This document shows, piece by piece, positions 14,644 through 21,767 of a DNA stretch of 64,000 bases (within the stretch, counting starts at the first letter, position 1; each line of letters begins with the position of its first letter). Made by a program: the position numbers and the translations under genes. Origin of the DNA: Bacteroidales bacterium M7 (GTDB lineage: Bacteria > Bacteroidota > Bacteroidia > Bacteroidales > Muribaculaceae); contig LUJR01000009.1 in the NCBI GenBank assembly GCA_001689515.1, forward strand, positions 1 to 64,000. Reading direction: 5' to 3'. The notes beneath the pieces are model-generated. The model saw nothing but the letters and a program-made list of their open reading frames with translations. It was not told the DNA's origin and did not search any database.

Positions 14644-15825
14644 TTATCTGCGGAATTTACGATATGATTTTGATTCTTGTTCTTGTTCGCGGGCGCGTTT
14701 GCGGAAGGTGTCGAGGCTGGTGTCGGTGCCTCCGAGCGAGGGGAATTGTGCCTCGTAGGGCTGGAGAATGAGGTCAAGGGCGACGCTGACAGGAATGAAA
14801 AACTCGTTGCCGGAGTCGTCATCGGAGGGGGTGGGCGTTTCGCCAACACCCTCGGAAAGGCTGAACGATTCGTTCACCCCTTTTGAAAGGGTGGGTGAAA
14901 CGCCCCCTCTATTCCTTAATGCGCGAAGCTCCGGATTATCCGCCAGTCCCAGTCGATGCGGGCAGACATCCCATACCGACGGCAGGAGTTTGCGATTGAT
15001 GTCAGGATTGTCGGCGCAGAGTTTGTCGAGAAATTTGTCGTAGCGGTGACTCGCCTCGGTCTCGGCTGCGACTTCAATTGTGCCGAATCGCTCGGCGAGT
15101 TTGCCGTAGGTGAACAGCGTCTTGTCGAGTTTCGAGCCGGTGATTCTGAACTCGCCCTTAGAATAGCTGACCCCTTGGATGACTCCGGTGCGTGAGATGG
15201 CTAATGACAATTTCACGCCATCACGTTTTAGAAGAGTTTCGAATGACCTCCAGTCGCTGGCCGACTCCAGAGCCTTGTGAGCGGCCATCAGTATCTCATG
15301 GCGATGCAGGGCATAACCGCATAGCCGGTCGGCGTTGATTCGTTTGCCGTCACGTTTGCCGAAGGTCAGTCCATACTTCTTCTTCAGTCGCTTGCAGATG
15401 GCCACGTTTCGCCAGAGGTCATTCTGTGTGTTGAGCAGCTTGCCGTCGTTGTCGACGAGGTTGACAATTAGATGCGCGTGGGGGTGGGCATGGTCGTTGT
15501 GGCGAACAAGCAGCCATTGCGTATTCGCATAGCCCATGGCCTCCATCCAATCCTTGGCGACGCGGAGCATGAGCTCGTCGCCCTCCTCGTTATTCGGAAA
15601 CTTCGGCGCATCGTCGGGGTGAAACGAGATTGAAAAATGTCGCACCGGATTCGGTGCATCGGGTCGCATCGCGGCCTGAAGATTGAATGAATCGGCCACC
15701 GCTTGATTGGTGACGGTGCACACTCCCTGCGACCCGAGGATGCGGGCCGCAGTGTCGCGGTCATCTCGATTTGCGTAGTTGACGACCCCGATGAAATCGG
15801 AGCCGCTGGTGAAATTTACTATCAT
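14644..15825 (-). CDS. mobB: MobB-type relaxase of an integrative mobilizable element
   Basis: A 393-residue relaxase/mobilization nuclease. The metal-binding motif HNDHAHPHAH (109-118) is unmistakable, and Tyr17 in VVNYANRD is the likely nicking tyrosine. Relaxases cut one strand at oriT and pilot it into a recipient using a conjugation channel supplied by another element, since no transfer apparatus genes are seen here. The start overlaps the end of mobC by four bases. Residues about 304-333 are a low-complexity insert of repeated motifs (GVSPTLSKGV, SLSEGVGETPTPSD) encoded by the palindromic repeats at 14,826-14,910; this insert is outside the catalytic domain and is probably tolerated filler. 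Confidence 0.92.
   Translation of the reverse strand: MIVNFTSGSDFIGVVNYANRDDRDTAARILGSQGVCTVTNQAVADSFNLQAAMRPDAPNPVRHFSISFHPDDAPKFPNNEEGDELMLRVAKDWMEAMGYANTQWLLVRHNDHAHPHAHLIVNLVDNDGKLLNTQNDLWRNVAICKRLKKKYGLTFGKRDGKRINADRLCGYALHRHEILMAAHKALESASDWRSFETLLKRDGVKLSLAISRTGVIQGVSYSKGEFRITGSKLDKTLFTYGKLAERFGTIEVAAETEASHRYDKFLDKLCADNPDINRKLLPSVWDVCPHRLGLADNPELRALRNRGGVSPTLSKGVNESFSLSEGVGETPTPSDDDSGNEFFIPVSVALDLILQPYEAQFPSLGGTDTSLDTFRKRAREQEQESKSYRKFRR
14826..14910. repeat. Tandem short palindromes translated in frame within the relaxase
   Basis: Three stem-loops (centres near the GGCGTTTCGCC, GAACGATTCGTTC and GGGTGAAACGCCC strings) are separated by CCTCGGAAAGG and CCTTTTGAAAGG spacers, the same design as the non-coding copy at 13,761-13,829. 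The open frame continues through all units and yields the Ser/Thr/Gly/Glu-rich repeat near the relaxase C-terminus. Confidence 0.65.
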
Positions 15826-16169
15826 GACATTCGGATTTTGTTGATTAAACTTAGGACATCGTCGAGCTTGCGACGCACCTGCGTGGCGAGTCCCTGAAGG
15901 TTGTAACTGTTGGCCAGATGCATGGCCTGGTTGAGATTGTTGGCAATTCCGAAGAGCTGGCGAAGCTGTACCATCATCTCTGGCGAGATTCTTTCAGCCA
16001 CGGTTTGCTCCATCGCGGCCTGATTGAGATAGGTCGCCAACGGCAATCCGGCACGGTCAGCTTGTGCCTTGACGAAGCTTAGTTCCGCATTGGTGAAGCG
16101 GACCATCGCCCGGTTTTTGAGCCGTTCCGACTCTTCTTTTGTGGGTCGGCCACCTTTATTCTTTGACAT
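15822..16169 (-). CDS. mobC: MobC-type relaxosome accessory protein
   Basis: A 115-residue basic protein with the usual MobC features: the KGGRPTKEESERLKNR start, then a ribbon-helix-helix-like region VRFTNAELSFVKAQADRAG, and a C-terminal helical part with LFGIANNLNQAMHLAN, the conserved 'NLNQ' stretch of MobC proteins. MobC binds near oriT and helps the relaxase open the strands. Its stop overlaps the relaxase start (ATGA), and the 175 bases upstream carry inverted repeats that may be oriT. This is the expected mobC-mobB order in Bacteroidales elements. Confidence 0.88.
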   Translation of the reverse strand: MSKNKGGRPTKEESERLKNRAMVRFTNAELSFVKAQADRAGLPLATYLNQAAMEQTVAERISPEMMVQLRQLFGIANNLNQAMHLANSYNLQGLATQVRRKLDDVLSLINKIRMS

Positions 16170-16344
16170 ATATATTGATTTTGAAATGAGTGAAATAGGG
16201 AAGCCTTGGCTTTCCGTTATCCGCCAACAGCTCGCATCCTTGGATGTGGTTTGGCGGGGTTTTCAGCTGCTGAAAACATAACCTCGCTAACCCCTCCATT
16301 CATCCCTATGGGATTCACGGAGTGCGACGAAGCTGGCTAAGCAA
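16170..16344. other. Candidate oriT region upstream of mobC
   Basis: The only larger gap in the mobilization operon (175 bases) holds several inverted repeats: CCGCCAA (16,221-16,227) with TTGGCGG (16,251-16,257) around an inner CATCC/GGATG pair, and the perfect TTTTCAG-CTG-CTGAAAA (16,260-16,276). Origins of transfer usually sit next to the relaxase and accessory genes and contain such repeats. No nick site can be assigned by eye. Confidence 0.4.
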
Positions 16345-17286
16345 TTACCCGCAAGCGGGACCGTCGCGGGTTTGCTCCAATAGGAAGTCGGCGATGTCGA
16401 GCCCCCGGGCCCGTTGTTCATCTGTAGCTCGGTCGGTCAGCGTCGTCAGCACCTTGACCGACTTGCAAATGGGCCGGAGCATCTCGGCTTTCTTGTTCCA
16501 TTCATCCTCGGCACCGAGGTCGGGCATTAGCATCACATCCCGGCCACGAAGCACTTGCGAAGCCTCGACGTTGAAGCATCCAGCTTTGCCGCCGGTGGCG
16601 ATCCAGACAAATGAAGGGAAGAAATGAGCGCAGATGATAGCGGTTTTCTCGCTCTCAACGATGACTACTTTTGCCTTCGGATTTGTCAGTAATAGATGCT
16701 CACCGAAGAAACATTGACAGAGGTGGAAGTCGGGTAACTTCAGCAACGAATGTACCCATGACACATGAGCGCGTTGCGGATCTTTGATTCTGTGACCGTC
16801 CTCGTTGTAGTGCATGACCTTGCCCGCACGAACTAGGCCAGCCGAATCGATTTGCCAGAACACAGTCGCTCCCGGCCACTGGTCTGAATGGCCTACATTA
16901 TATAATGTGTAGAGTCGCTGGGCTTCATCCTGACCGAATTGTCTGGCAAGGAATCGGAAGAGATTGTCATGCTCGTAGCCGGATAATGTCGCCGTCATGA
17001 TGTCGGGGGATATGTAGGACGGCGGCTGTTTTGGCGGCGCGACTTTACGAATCGGGGTACATCTTCTCGTCAAATCGGCAGGATGATTTTTGAAGAATTC
17101 GGCCGGGGTATAATGATATTCGCAATTGTTCTCACGGTCACATCGGCCGACGTTGGCGTCGTGAAATCGCTGGGTATATTCGCCAGTGTCATCTACATAA
17201 TATGTCAACTTCCGCTGGCCACACCAAGGGCAAATTCCCTTGCGTTTGGGCTTGGAGTTTTCGAGATGAAAATTACTTTGATGCAT
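16345..17286 (-). CDS. Primase-like protein with zinc finger and TOPRIM-like domain (DUF6371 type)
   Basis: A 313-residue protein with an N-terminal zinc finger (CPWCGQRK at 19-26, later CDRENNCEYH) like the CHC2 finger of DnaG primases, and a C-terminal TOPRIM-like part (VVIVESEKTA, later MLMPDLGAED). Proteins of this layout are standard in Bacteroidales mobilizable elements next to a RepA-like ATPase and are thought to prime replication of the transferred or excised DNA. An upstream in-frame ATG at 17,349 would add 21 residues lacking family likeness; 17,286 gives the better start. Only part of the acidic TOPRIM residues is evident by eye, so primase activity is inferred. Confidence 0.82.
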   Translation of the reverse strand: MHQSNFHLENSKPKRKGICPWCGQRKLTYYVDDTGEYTQRFHDANVGRCDRENNCEYHYTPAEFFKNHPADLTRRCTPIRKVAPPKQPPSYISPDIMTATLSGYEHDNLFRFLARQFGQDEAQRLYTLYNVGHSDQWPGATVFWQIDSAGLVRAGKVMHYNEDGHRIKDPQRAHVSWVHSLLKLPDFHLCQCFFGEHLLLTNPKAKVVIVESEKTAIICAHFFPSFVWIATGGKAGCFNVEASQVLRGRDVMLMPDLGAEDEWNKKAEMLRPICKSVKVLTTLTDRATDEQRARGLDIADFLLEQTRDGPACG

Positions 17287-17360
17287 AAAATCGCTGCTGA
17301 AAAAGTTGGTTGGTTGAGCGGGAGTATATATATGTACGCACCCACTCAACTAACTTTCGT

Positions 17361-18452
17361 TTAGTCTTTATAATCGGGAATTAGGCGGAACGGATTGCCT
17401 TTGACAAGGCCGGTTTGGACTTGCTCGATCATCCGTTTGTTTGTGTAGAACTCAATCAGTTTCTTGATTCGATGCTGGGTGATATTGAGAAATCCTTCGG
17501 CGAAAAATTCCAATTTCAGCCCTTCGGACAGTTCTCCACGTTTCAGCTGTTTGTTGCCGTCCTCGAAGATTTTGAAGAGTACTCGGCGGTGGGTGTCCGA
17601 GGGAATGTCGGAGAACGGCTCCCATTTTGGATCAGAGGAGGAAGTTTGCTTGAAATCCTCAACTATCTCCGGCAATCCAAGGTCATTGATTCGGAAGGCA
17701 AAAGTCTCGAAAGGAATATCACGAGTAGCTCCGGCTTCAACGGTACTATAATCCTGATCCTTGACCTTTTCAATTTTCAGAATTGTCTCGGCTTTGTTGA
17801 TGATTTCTGTGCCGATATGGCCACGGGCATTGTTGTCATTCTTGTTCTGATGAATGATGGTGTGGAGATGAAAATTGCGCTCCTCGGTCCACTTCATCAA
17901 CTTGTTGACAACATCGGTCGCCTCCTTTGGTGAATTAATATCGAAGAGCAAATCTCTGACACCATCGATTACCACGAGACCCACGTTAGCAGTATCGTAG
18001 ATAAGCTTCTCAATAATAGCCATTCGGTCATCGACGGAATACTTGCGAAGAGCACAGAAGGTCACACGTCTACCGACCTCGGTATCCGACATTCCCGACA
18101 GCCGGGCAATGCGCTTGAACACCTTCAGCGCATGATACTTACTCTGCTCCGTGTCGAAGTAGAGGACATTACATTGATCGCCAGGCAAACGACCTTGGTA
18201 TTCCAGAATCTTACGCCCGCTCAGAGCCGCGGCTACTATAGCCGACCCGTTGAAAGTCTTCTTACTCTTGGCGGATCCGACGGCCGCGCTGAAGTTGCCG
18301 AAAGTACAAGACGGCGACTCACCGATGAGAATGGCCACCGGCGGTGGCGGCACATTCTCAAAGATGTCGAGCTGGCACTCCTTGGTGATTACTTCCAGCT
18401 TAGTGGGCTCAGCCATCTCCGCCTGCAGTGCGTTGTAAATCTCCTCGTTCAT
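17361..18452 (-). CDS. RepA-like AAA/RecA-fold ATPase of the mobile element
   Basis: A 363-residue ATPase. The P-loop is the variant GSAKSKKTF, typical of RepA-type helicases carried by mobilizable elements; the Walker B region is NVLYFDTEQS, and LVVIDGVRDLL is a further core strand. RepA helicases form hexamers that unwind DNA at plasmid origins. A C-terminal winged-helix-like part (FEDGNKQLKRGELSEGL onward) may bind DNA. The start ATG overlaps the stop of the upstream HTH gene, giving one operon: HTH, ATPase, primase, mobC, mobB, coiled-coil protein. The element may therefore replicate for a while after excision, which is inference. Confidence 0.85.
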   Translation of the reverse strand: MNEEIYNALQAEMAEPTKLEVITKECQLDIFENVPPPPVAILIGESPSCTFGNFSAAVGSAKSKKTFNGSAIVAAALSGRKILEYQGRLPGDQCNVLYFDTEQSKYHALKVFKRIARLSGMSDTEVGRRVTFCALRKYSVDDRMAIIEKLIYDTANVGLVVIDGVRDLLFDINSPKEATDVVNKLMKWTEERNFHLHTIIHQNKNDNNARGHIGTEIINKAETILKIEKVKDQDYSTVEAGATRDIPFETFAFRINDLGLPEIVEDFKQTSSSDPKWEPFSDIPSDTHRRVLFKIFEDGNKQLKRGELSEGLKLEFFAEGFLNITQHRIKKLIEFYTNKRMIEQVQTGLVKGNPFRLIPDYKD

Positions 18453-18820
18453 ATCGCTCCCCAATTGTTACGCGGTTTGCGACGCTGGCCTTCCTGCATC
18501 TTGGCAATAAGGTCTTCCTTGGTCTGTTCGGTAGTCTTGCGGCGACCGTTTTCCATCCATTCGATGAGTTCGCCACGCTTAAAGAGAAGCTTCTTGCCGG
18601 GGCGATAGTGAGGGATTTCACCATTCTGCACTTTGGCGTAGATGGTGGATTTTTTCAGATTGAGAATCGCACATGCCTCGTCAATTTCAATCATGTCCTC
18701 GATGTCGGCAGGTCGGTCTTTCTCCAGGATTTGGCCAAGCATCTCCTTGAGTTGCTTGACCTCGGCGGTGAGATTCGCAATTGCTTGCGGCATCGCCTCA
18801 AATGTCAGTTGTTGTTCCAT
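18449..18820 (-). CDS. Excisionase-like HTH_17 protein heading the mobilization operon
   Basis: A 123-residue protein: a short coiled-coil at 10-35 (IANLTAEVKQLKEMLGQIL), then a MerR/excisionase-like winged helix-turn-helix (MIEIDEACAILNLKKSTIYAKV, followed by the wing IPHYRPGKKLLFKRGELIEW). Such small proteins regulate the operon or act as excision factors. The start at 18,820 is chosen because an upstream ATG (18,931) would give a hydrophobic segment unlike the family. An ATAACC-rich cluster lies 60-110 bases upstream and is the obvious candidate for a binding site. Confidence 0.82.
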   Translation of the reverse strand: MEQQLTFEAMPQAIANLTAEVKQLKEMLGQILEKDRPADIEDMIEIDEACAILNLKKSTIYAKVQNGEIPHYRPGKKLLFKRGELIEWMENGRRKTTEQTKEDLIAKMQEGQRRKPRNNWGAI

Positions 18821-18880
18821 AAAAGATTTGATTAAAATTTTTTGATGGCACGAAGTTCCTGAAATTTGATATTTTTTGTG

Positions 18881-18927
18881 GGTTATAAATAGAGTAACCA
18901 CCACATAACCAGCGAATAACCATAACC
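18881..18927. repeat. ATAACC cluster upstream of the mobilization operon
   Basis: GGTTAT at 18,881, then GTAACC near 18,894 and ATAACC at 18,905, 18,916 and 18,922. A second cluster at 22,936-22,981 repeats the same motifs with nearly the same spacing (offsets 0, 13, 24, 35, 41 here against 0, 13, 23, 34, 40 there). The pattern fits arm-type recombinase sites, an HTH operator or short iterons. Confidence 0.6.
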
Positions 18928-18962
18928 TCATCTAACATCAGCCACAAAAACGTGGATATAAT

Positions 18963-18994
18963 AAATGCCAGCCCAGGAAAAGAGACTGGCATTT
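18963..18994 (-). terminator. Hairpin between the small gene and the mobilization operon
   Basis: AAATGCCAG (18,963-18,971) and CTGGCATTT (18,986-18,994) pair over a 14-base loop. It sits eight bases beyond the stop of the leftward small gene, so it probably ends that transcript. Confidence 0.55.
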
Positions 18995-19001
18995 GAATCG
19001 G

Positions 19002-19241
19002 TTATTTTCGTTCGCTTAGAAGTGTGACTCTGAATGTTCCACCGTCATAGGTCAGTTTTGAGTTGATTGTCCCCTCAGCCCAGTTGGCGAGAATCTTAGG
19101 GAAGGCTCGTTTGAGAAAGCTTGACACCTGTGGACCGCTCCAGTTATTGTCGGCTAATGCCTTCAGGTTCCTTCCGAAATGAAGAACATCCATTGGGGTC
19201 AACTGCGAGGTTTCCCTATCAACTTCAAGAGCAGTTGGCAT
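19002..19241 (-). CDS. Small protein of unknown function in the mobile element
   Basis: A 79-residue soluble protein with no motif I recognise; it contains NLKALADNNWSGPQVSSFLKRAFP and ends in a strand-rich LTYDGGTFRVTLL. It lies 32 bases after a membrane-protein gene read in the same direction and before a hairpin, so it is probably the second gene of a two-gene unit. The start is uncertain. Codon use resembles the rest of the element. Confidence 0.5.
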   Translation of the reverse strand: MPTALEVDRETSQLTPMDVLHFGRNLKALADNNWSGPQVSSFLKRAFPKILANWAEGTINSKLTYDGGTFRVTLLSERK

Positions 19242-19273
19242 CCTCTTCTTATTAGCGAAATCCTCGGCGATTT

Positions 19274-19609
19274 TTAGAATCGTCGGATATCCTCAGCTCT
19301 GGCATATTTGCTCATCTCATTTTGAGTGTAACTGATCACCTTTTCAAGAGCCTCGCTGTTGTTCTCCGGAGGTGGCGAAATCACTTCCAGCTTTTTCCGT
19401 GCCTGACGGATCTTTGGATAAGCATCGACAACCATCCATCGGAGGGTGAAGTAGATCATCACCATGAAAACGCTTGAAACGATGAAGGCGCAGATGCCAA
19501 CGAAGGTGTCGGAATGGAGTTCGGTAATGACATAAATGTAGGTCACCACTCCTACGAGAACGGTTAAAATGGCGTAAACCGCTAAGGAGATAATTTTGAA
19601 GATGTTCAT
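19274..19609 (-). CDS. Small membrane protein with two transmembrane helices
   Basis: A 111-residue protein with two hydrophobic segments, about 4-27 (IISLAVYAILTVLVGVV) and about 36-58 (VGICAFIVSSVFMVMIYFT), followed by a charged cytoplasmic-type tail of some 50 residues with KIRQARKKLEV. I do not recognise a family. It has its own well-formed promoter (19,641-19,672), so it is likely a real, separately expressed cargo gene of the element. Confidence 0.65.
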   Translation of the reverse strand: MNIFKIISLAVYAILTVLVGVVTYIYVITELHSDTFVGICAFIVSSVFMVMIYFTLRWMVVDAYPKIRQARKKLEVISPPPENNSEALEKVISYTQNEMSKYARAEDIRRF

Positions 19610-19640
19610 ATCGTAATATGTTTTTGTTTGTTTCTGCTTG

Positions 19641-19672
19641 CAAAGTTATTGAGGGTAAATGTACAATACAAA
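19641..19672 (-). promoter_or_regulatory. Bacteroidota promoter for the small membrane protein
   Basis: On the minus strand TTTG (19,672-19,669) is followed after 20 bases by TAACTTTG (19,648-19,641), matching the TTTG-N19/20-TAnnTTTG consensus, 31 bases before the ATG. Confidence 0.75.
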
Positions 19673-19861
19673 TACTAAACTCCAGCTTTACAGAATATTA
19701 AGGATATCGGAATATCGTCACTCATTTTTGTCACTCGTTTTCTTTTAAACGAATGAAGACTGCATCTTTCGCCAAAATTGAACGACATTGAACAACAATG
19801 AACGCTTCGATACGCTTTCCTACAATGTTTAACGCTGTATTCGAGACTTTTACAAGGGCCA

Positions 19862-19922
19862 GTAACAACATTCCCCGTAAGCTGGACATAAGGTAACGAC
19901 ATTCCCCATGATCTGGACATAA
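19862..19922. repeat. Two tandem 31-base direct repeats
   Basis: GTAACAACATTCCCC followed by CTGGACATAA, and again GTAACGACATTCCCC followed by CTGGACATAA, at 19,862 and 19,893, with about five differences between units. Multiple repeats of this size are seen at the ends of IS21-family elements, but no istA/istB remnant is recognisable nearby, so the origin is open. Confidence 0.6.
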
Positions 19923-20361
19923 CGCAACATAAGCTGCTCTGGGGGAAATGGCCATTTGGCCCGGACGATGTAATCAATTTTGCGATTGTCATAGATGTAA
20001 ATTTTGGGTTCGTATCAGAAAAACGTATGAAATCGCAGATAAACCGACCGCCTCCCACATTCTCCCAACTATTCCTAACAAATACAATATTCTCCCATCT
20101 TCTCCCAACTTGGAAGGGAGGACGCTGCTCTTGTATGATGTAAATCTCTGTTGCCATAATCATTGAAATTTGAAGTTTTGTTGACTTTATAGTATAACAA
20201 ATTCAGAGGACATTTCAATGCTATATTACAGATATTTAATTAGTTAGGTTTCTTGAGATTACATTCACGAACATTGTCGCACTCAAAGAGATTCAAGCGC
20301 ACTCAAACAGACTCTTCCTCCATCCCAAGCCCCGTTAACGATTGTTTGCATGACACAAAAA

Positions 20362-20383
20362 AACGCCAGCCGAAGCTAGCGTT
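20362..20383 (-). terminator. Hairpin after the RhuM-Doc unit
   Basis: AACGCCAGC and GCTAGCGTT form a short stem with a CGAA tetraloop. It lies 22 bases beyond the stop of the leftward small gene and is followed in that direction by a T-run (TTTTTT on the minus strand), a good intrinsic terminator. Confidence 0.7.
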
Positions 20384-20405
20384 AATAGTGGATTGATGGA
20401 GCTGT

Positions 20406-20654
20406 TTATCCGAGTATGTCTTCAGCTTTGACAACTGGATCGCCGTATTTTTCTCCTGAAGATTTCAACATGAATCCGACAAGGAAGTTGTGGATGAGTA
20501 TACAACCGCCTCGCCATTGCTTATCATCGAGTTCACATAGCGCATCATTGGCTACAATGCTATAGCTCTGCTCAAGCAGATCAAACACCTGGTTGGCCTG
20601 CTCGCGGTTCTTGCAGGTAATTACAATGTCCTTAGGAAAGCCATTGTGTTCCAT
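20406..20654 (-). CDS. Small protein paired with RhuM-Doc, unknown function
   Basis: An 82-residue protein starting one base after the RhuM-Doc stop and ended by a good terminator, so the two genes form one operon. It contains DIVITCKNREQANQVFDLLEQSYSI and ELDDKQWRGGCILIHNFLVGF. No family is recognised. As the only partner of a Doc-type enzyme it could be an inhibitor, but gene order (toxin first) is the reverse of the phd-doc norm and nothing in the sequence proves it. Confidence 0.6.
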   Translation of the reverse strand: MEHNGFPKDIVITCKNREQANQVFDLLEQSYSIVANDALCELDDKQWRGGCILIHNFLVGFMLKSSGEKYGDPVVKAEDILG

Positions 20655-20655
20655 A

Positions 20656-21654
20656 TCAGTTGTTCTTGTTGATGAGATTGACCACTACTTTTACCATGGT
20701 GTCTTTCTCTTCGGTGCGGCTTTCGGCAATCATGAGGGTGAGCGCCACGAGGGTGTTGTCGGCGATGCGCTTGGAGCCGTCTTCGTTGTAGAGTATGCCG
20801 TTGTTGTTGAGAAACCAGAGGAATAGCGTGGCGGCAATGCGTTTGTTGCCGTCGCTGAACGAGTGATTCTTGGTGACGAGATAGAGCAGCATGGCTGCCT
20901 TCTCTTCAACGGAAGGGTAAAGGTCAACACCACCAAAGGTCTGATAGATCTGACCGATGGAGCTTTTGAAAGAATCGTCCTTCTCGTTGCCGAACAGGTC
21001 ACTGCCGCCAAATTTCTCATGAAGACCACGGATTACTTCAATGGCATTTTCATAAGTAGCATGGAATGGTTCGTTGCCGGTAGTGTTTTCGATTGAGAGC
21101 TCTTGATAGTCGTAGCGGTCGAGGGTGTCGAGGGCATAAGTATAATCGACGACCACGTTGAACAGAGAGCGACTGTCCTCGGTAATCAGCTCTTGGTGCT
21201 GAATGGCACGACCCATCACCTTGACGAGCTGGCTTAACTCGTCAAACTTCTCGGCCCGGATGCGCTCGTTGACGGCATAACCATTGAGCAGGTATTGCTT
21301 CAGAACCTTAGTAGACCATTGACGGAAGGCTATGGCGCGTTTTGAGTTAACTCGGTAGCCTACAGAGAGAATCATATCGAGATTATATATTTCAATTGCC
21401 TCCGTTACAAGCCCTCGTATGCCTCGATTCACGACAGTTTCCATTTTGGAAACTGTCGTATCCCGATCCAGTTCTCCGCTTGCGAAAATATTCTTAATGT
21501 GTTTGCTTATTGCAGGAACTTTTACTCCGAAAAGGTCTGCCATGGCTTTTTGGCCAAGCCATACTGTCTCGCCCTCGACGGTGACGTCGATTGACGTGCT
21601 CCCATCGGGACTCTGGTAGATTACCAGTTGATTGTTGCTGGGTTGGTTGTTCAT
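20656..21654 (-). CDS. RhuM N-terminal domain fused to a Doc-type Fic domain
   Basis: A 332-residue protein. The first ~120 residues match the RhuM N-terminus (TVWLGQKAMADLFGVKVPAISKHIKNIF, TTVSKMETV, SVGYRVNSKRAIAFRQWS). The C-terminal half is a Fic/Doc domain with the catalytic motif HSFSDGNKRIA starting at His264. A Lys after GN, as in Doc (HxFxDANKR), rather than Gly as in AMP-transferring Fic, predicts Doc-like kinase activity; phage P1 Doc phosphorylates EF-Tu. An ATG 45 bases upstream lies next to the promoter's -33 box, so the start at 21,654 is the only sensible one. A 29-base palindrome lies within the gene. It is probably a toxin or phage-triggered defence factor. Confidence 0.85.
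   Translation of the reverse strand: MNNQPSNNQLVIYQSPDGSTSIDVTVEGETVWLGQKAMADLFGVKVPAISKHIKNIFASGELDRDTTVSKMETVVNRGIRGLVTEAIEIYNLDMILSVGYRVNSKRAIAFRQWSTKVLKQYLLNGYAVNERIRAEKFDELSQLVKVMGRAIQHQELITEDSRSLFNVVVDYTYALDTLDRYDYQELSIENTTGNEPFHATYENAIEVIRGLHEKFGGSDLFGNEKDDSFKSSIGQIYQTFGGVDLYPSVEEKAAMLLYLVTKNHSFSDGNKRIAATLFLWFLNNNGILYNEDGSKRIADNTLVALTLMIAESRTEEKDTMVKVVVNLINKNN
21431..21459. repeat. Perfect 29-base palindrome inside the RhuM-Doc gene
   Basis: ACGACAGTTTCCA (21,431-21,443) and TGGAAACTGTCGT (21,447-21,459) are perfect complements around a central TTT. It encodes the TTVSKMETVV stretch. Arms of 13 perfect pairs are unexpected in coding DNA, and the RhuM gene at 12,561 has a near-perfect palindrome at the same codons. 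Confidence 0.85.
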
Positions 21655-21671
21655 GTTATCTTCTTCTTTTG

Positions 21672-21702
21672 CAAAGTTAACAATAATATTCTGATTCACA
21701 AA
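21672..21702 (-). promoter_or_regulatory. Consensus promoter of RhuM-Doc
   Basis: TTTG (21,702-21,699) is followed after exactly 19 bases by TAACTTTG (21,679-21,672) on the minus strand, an exact match to the Bacteroidota consensus, 18 bases before the ATG at 21,654. It fixes the start codon and gives a short leader. Confidence 0.85.
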
Positions 21703-21720
21703 GGGTCAGCAACTATTTCT

Positions 21721-21758
21721 AAAATGGAAACAGTTGGAGTTGTTTCCATTTTGGAATG
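21721..21758. promoter_or_regulatory. Inverted repeat upstream of the RhuM-Doc promoter
   Basis: AAAATGGAAACA (21,721-21,732) and TGTTTCCATTTT (21,741-21,752) are perfect 12-base arms with an 8-base spacer. The right part contains TTTCCATTTTGGAA (21,743-21,756), the same core as the palindrome inside the gene. It could be an operator about 20 bases upstream of the -33 box, or a terminator for the integrase that ends 16 bases to the right. Confidence 0.55.
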
Positions 21759-21767
21759 AACTGACGG

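Larger units (their letters stand above)
19680..20405. other. Gene-free stretch with direct repeats
   Basis: About 720 bases hold no believable gene; open frames here have no domain-like composition. The notable content is a near-perfect 31-base tandem repeat (19,862-19,922) and a cluster of TTCTCCCA strings (about 20,058-20,110). It may be the remains of an insertion element or another decayed gene. Confidence 0.5.

Noticed and set aside
19675..20163. Leftward 162-codon open frame in the gene-free stretch
   Set aside because: The composition (many Cys, Ser, His, no hydrophobic core pattern) is not protein-like, and it runs through the 31-base tandem repeats.
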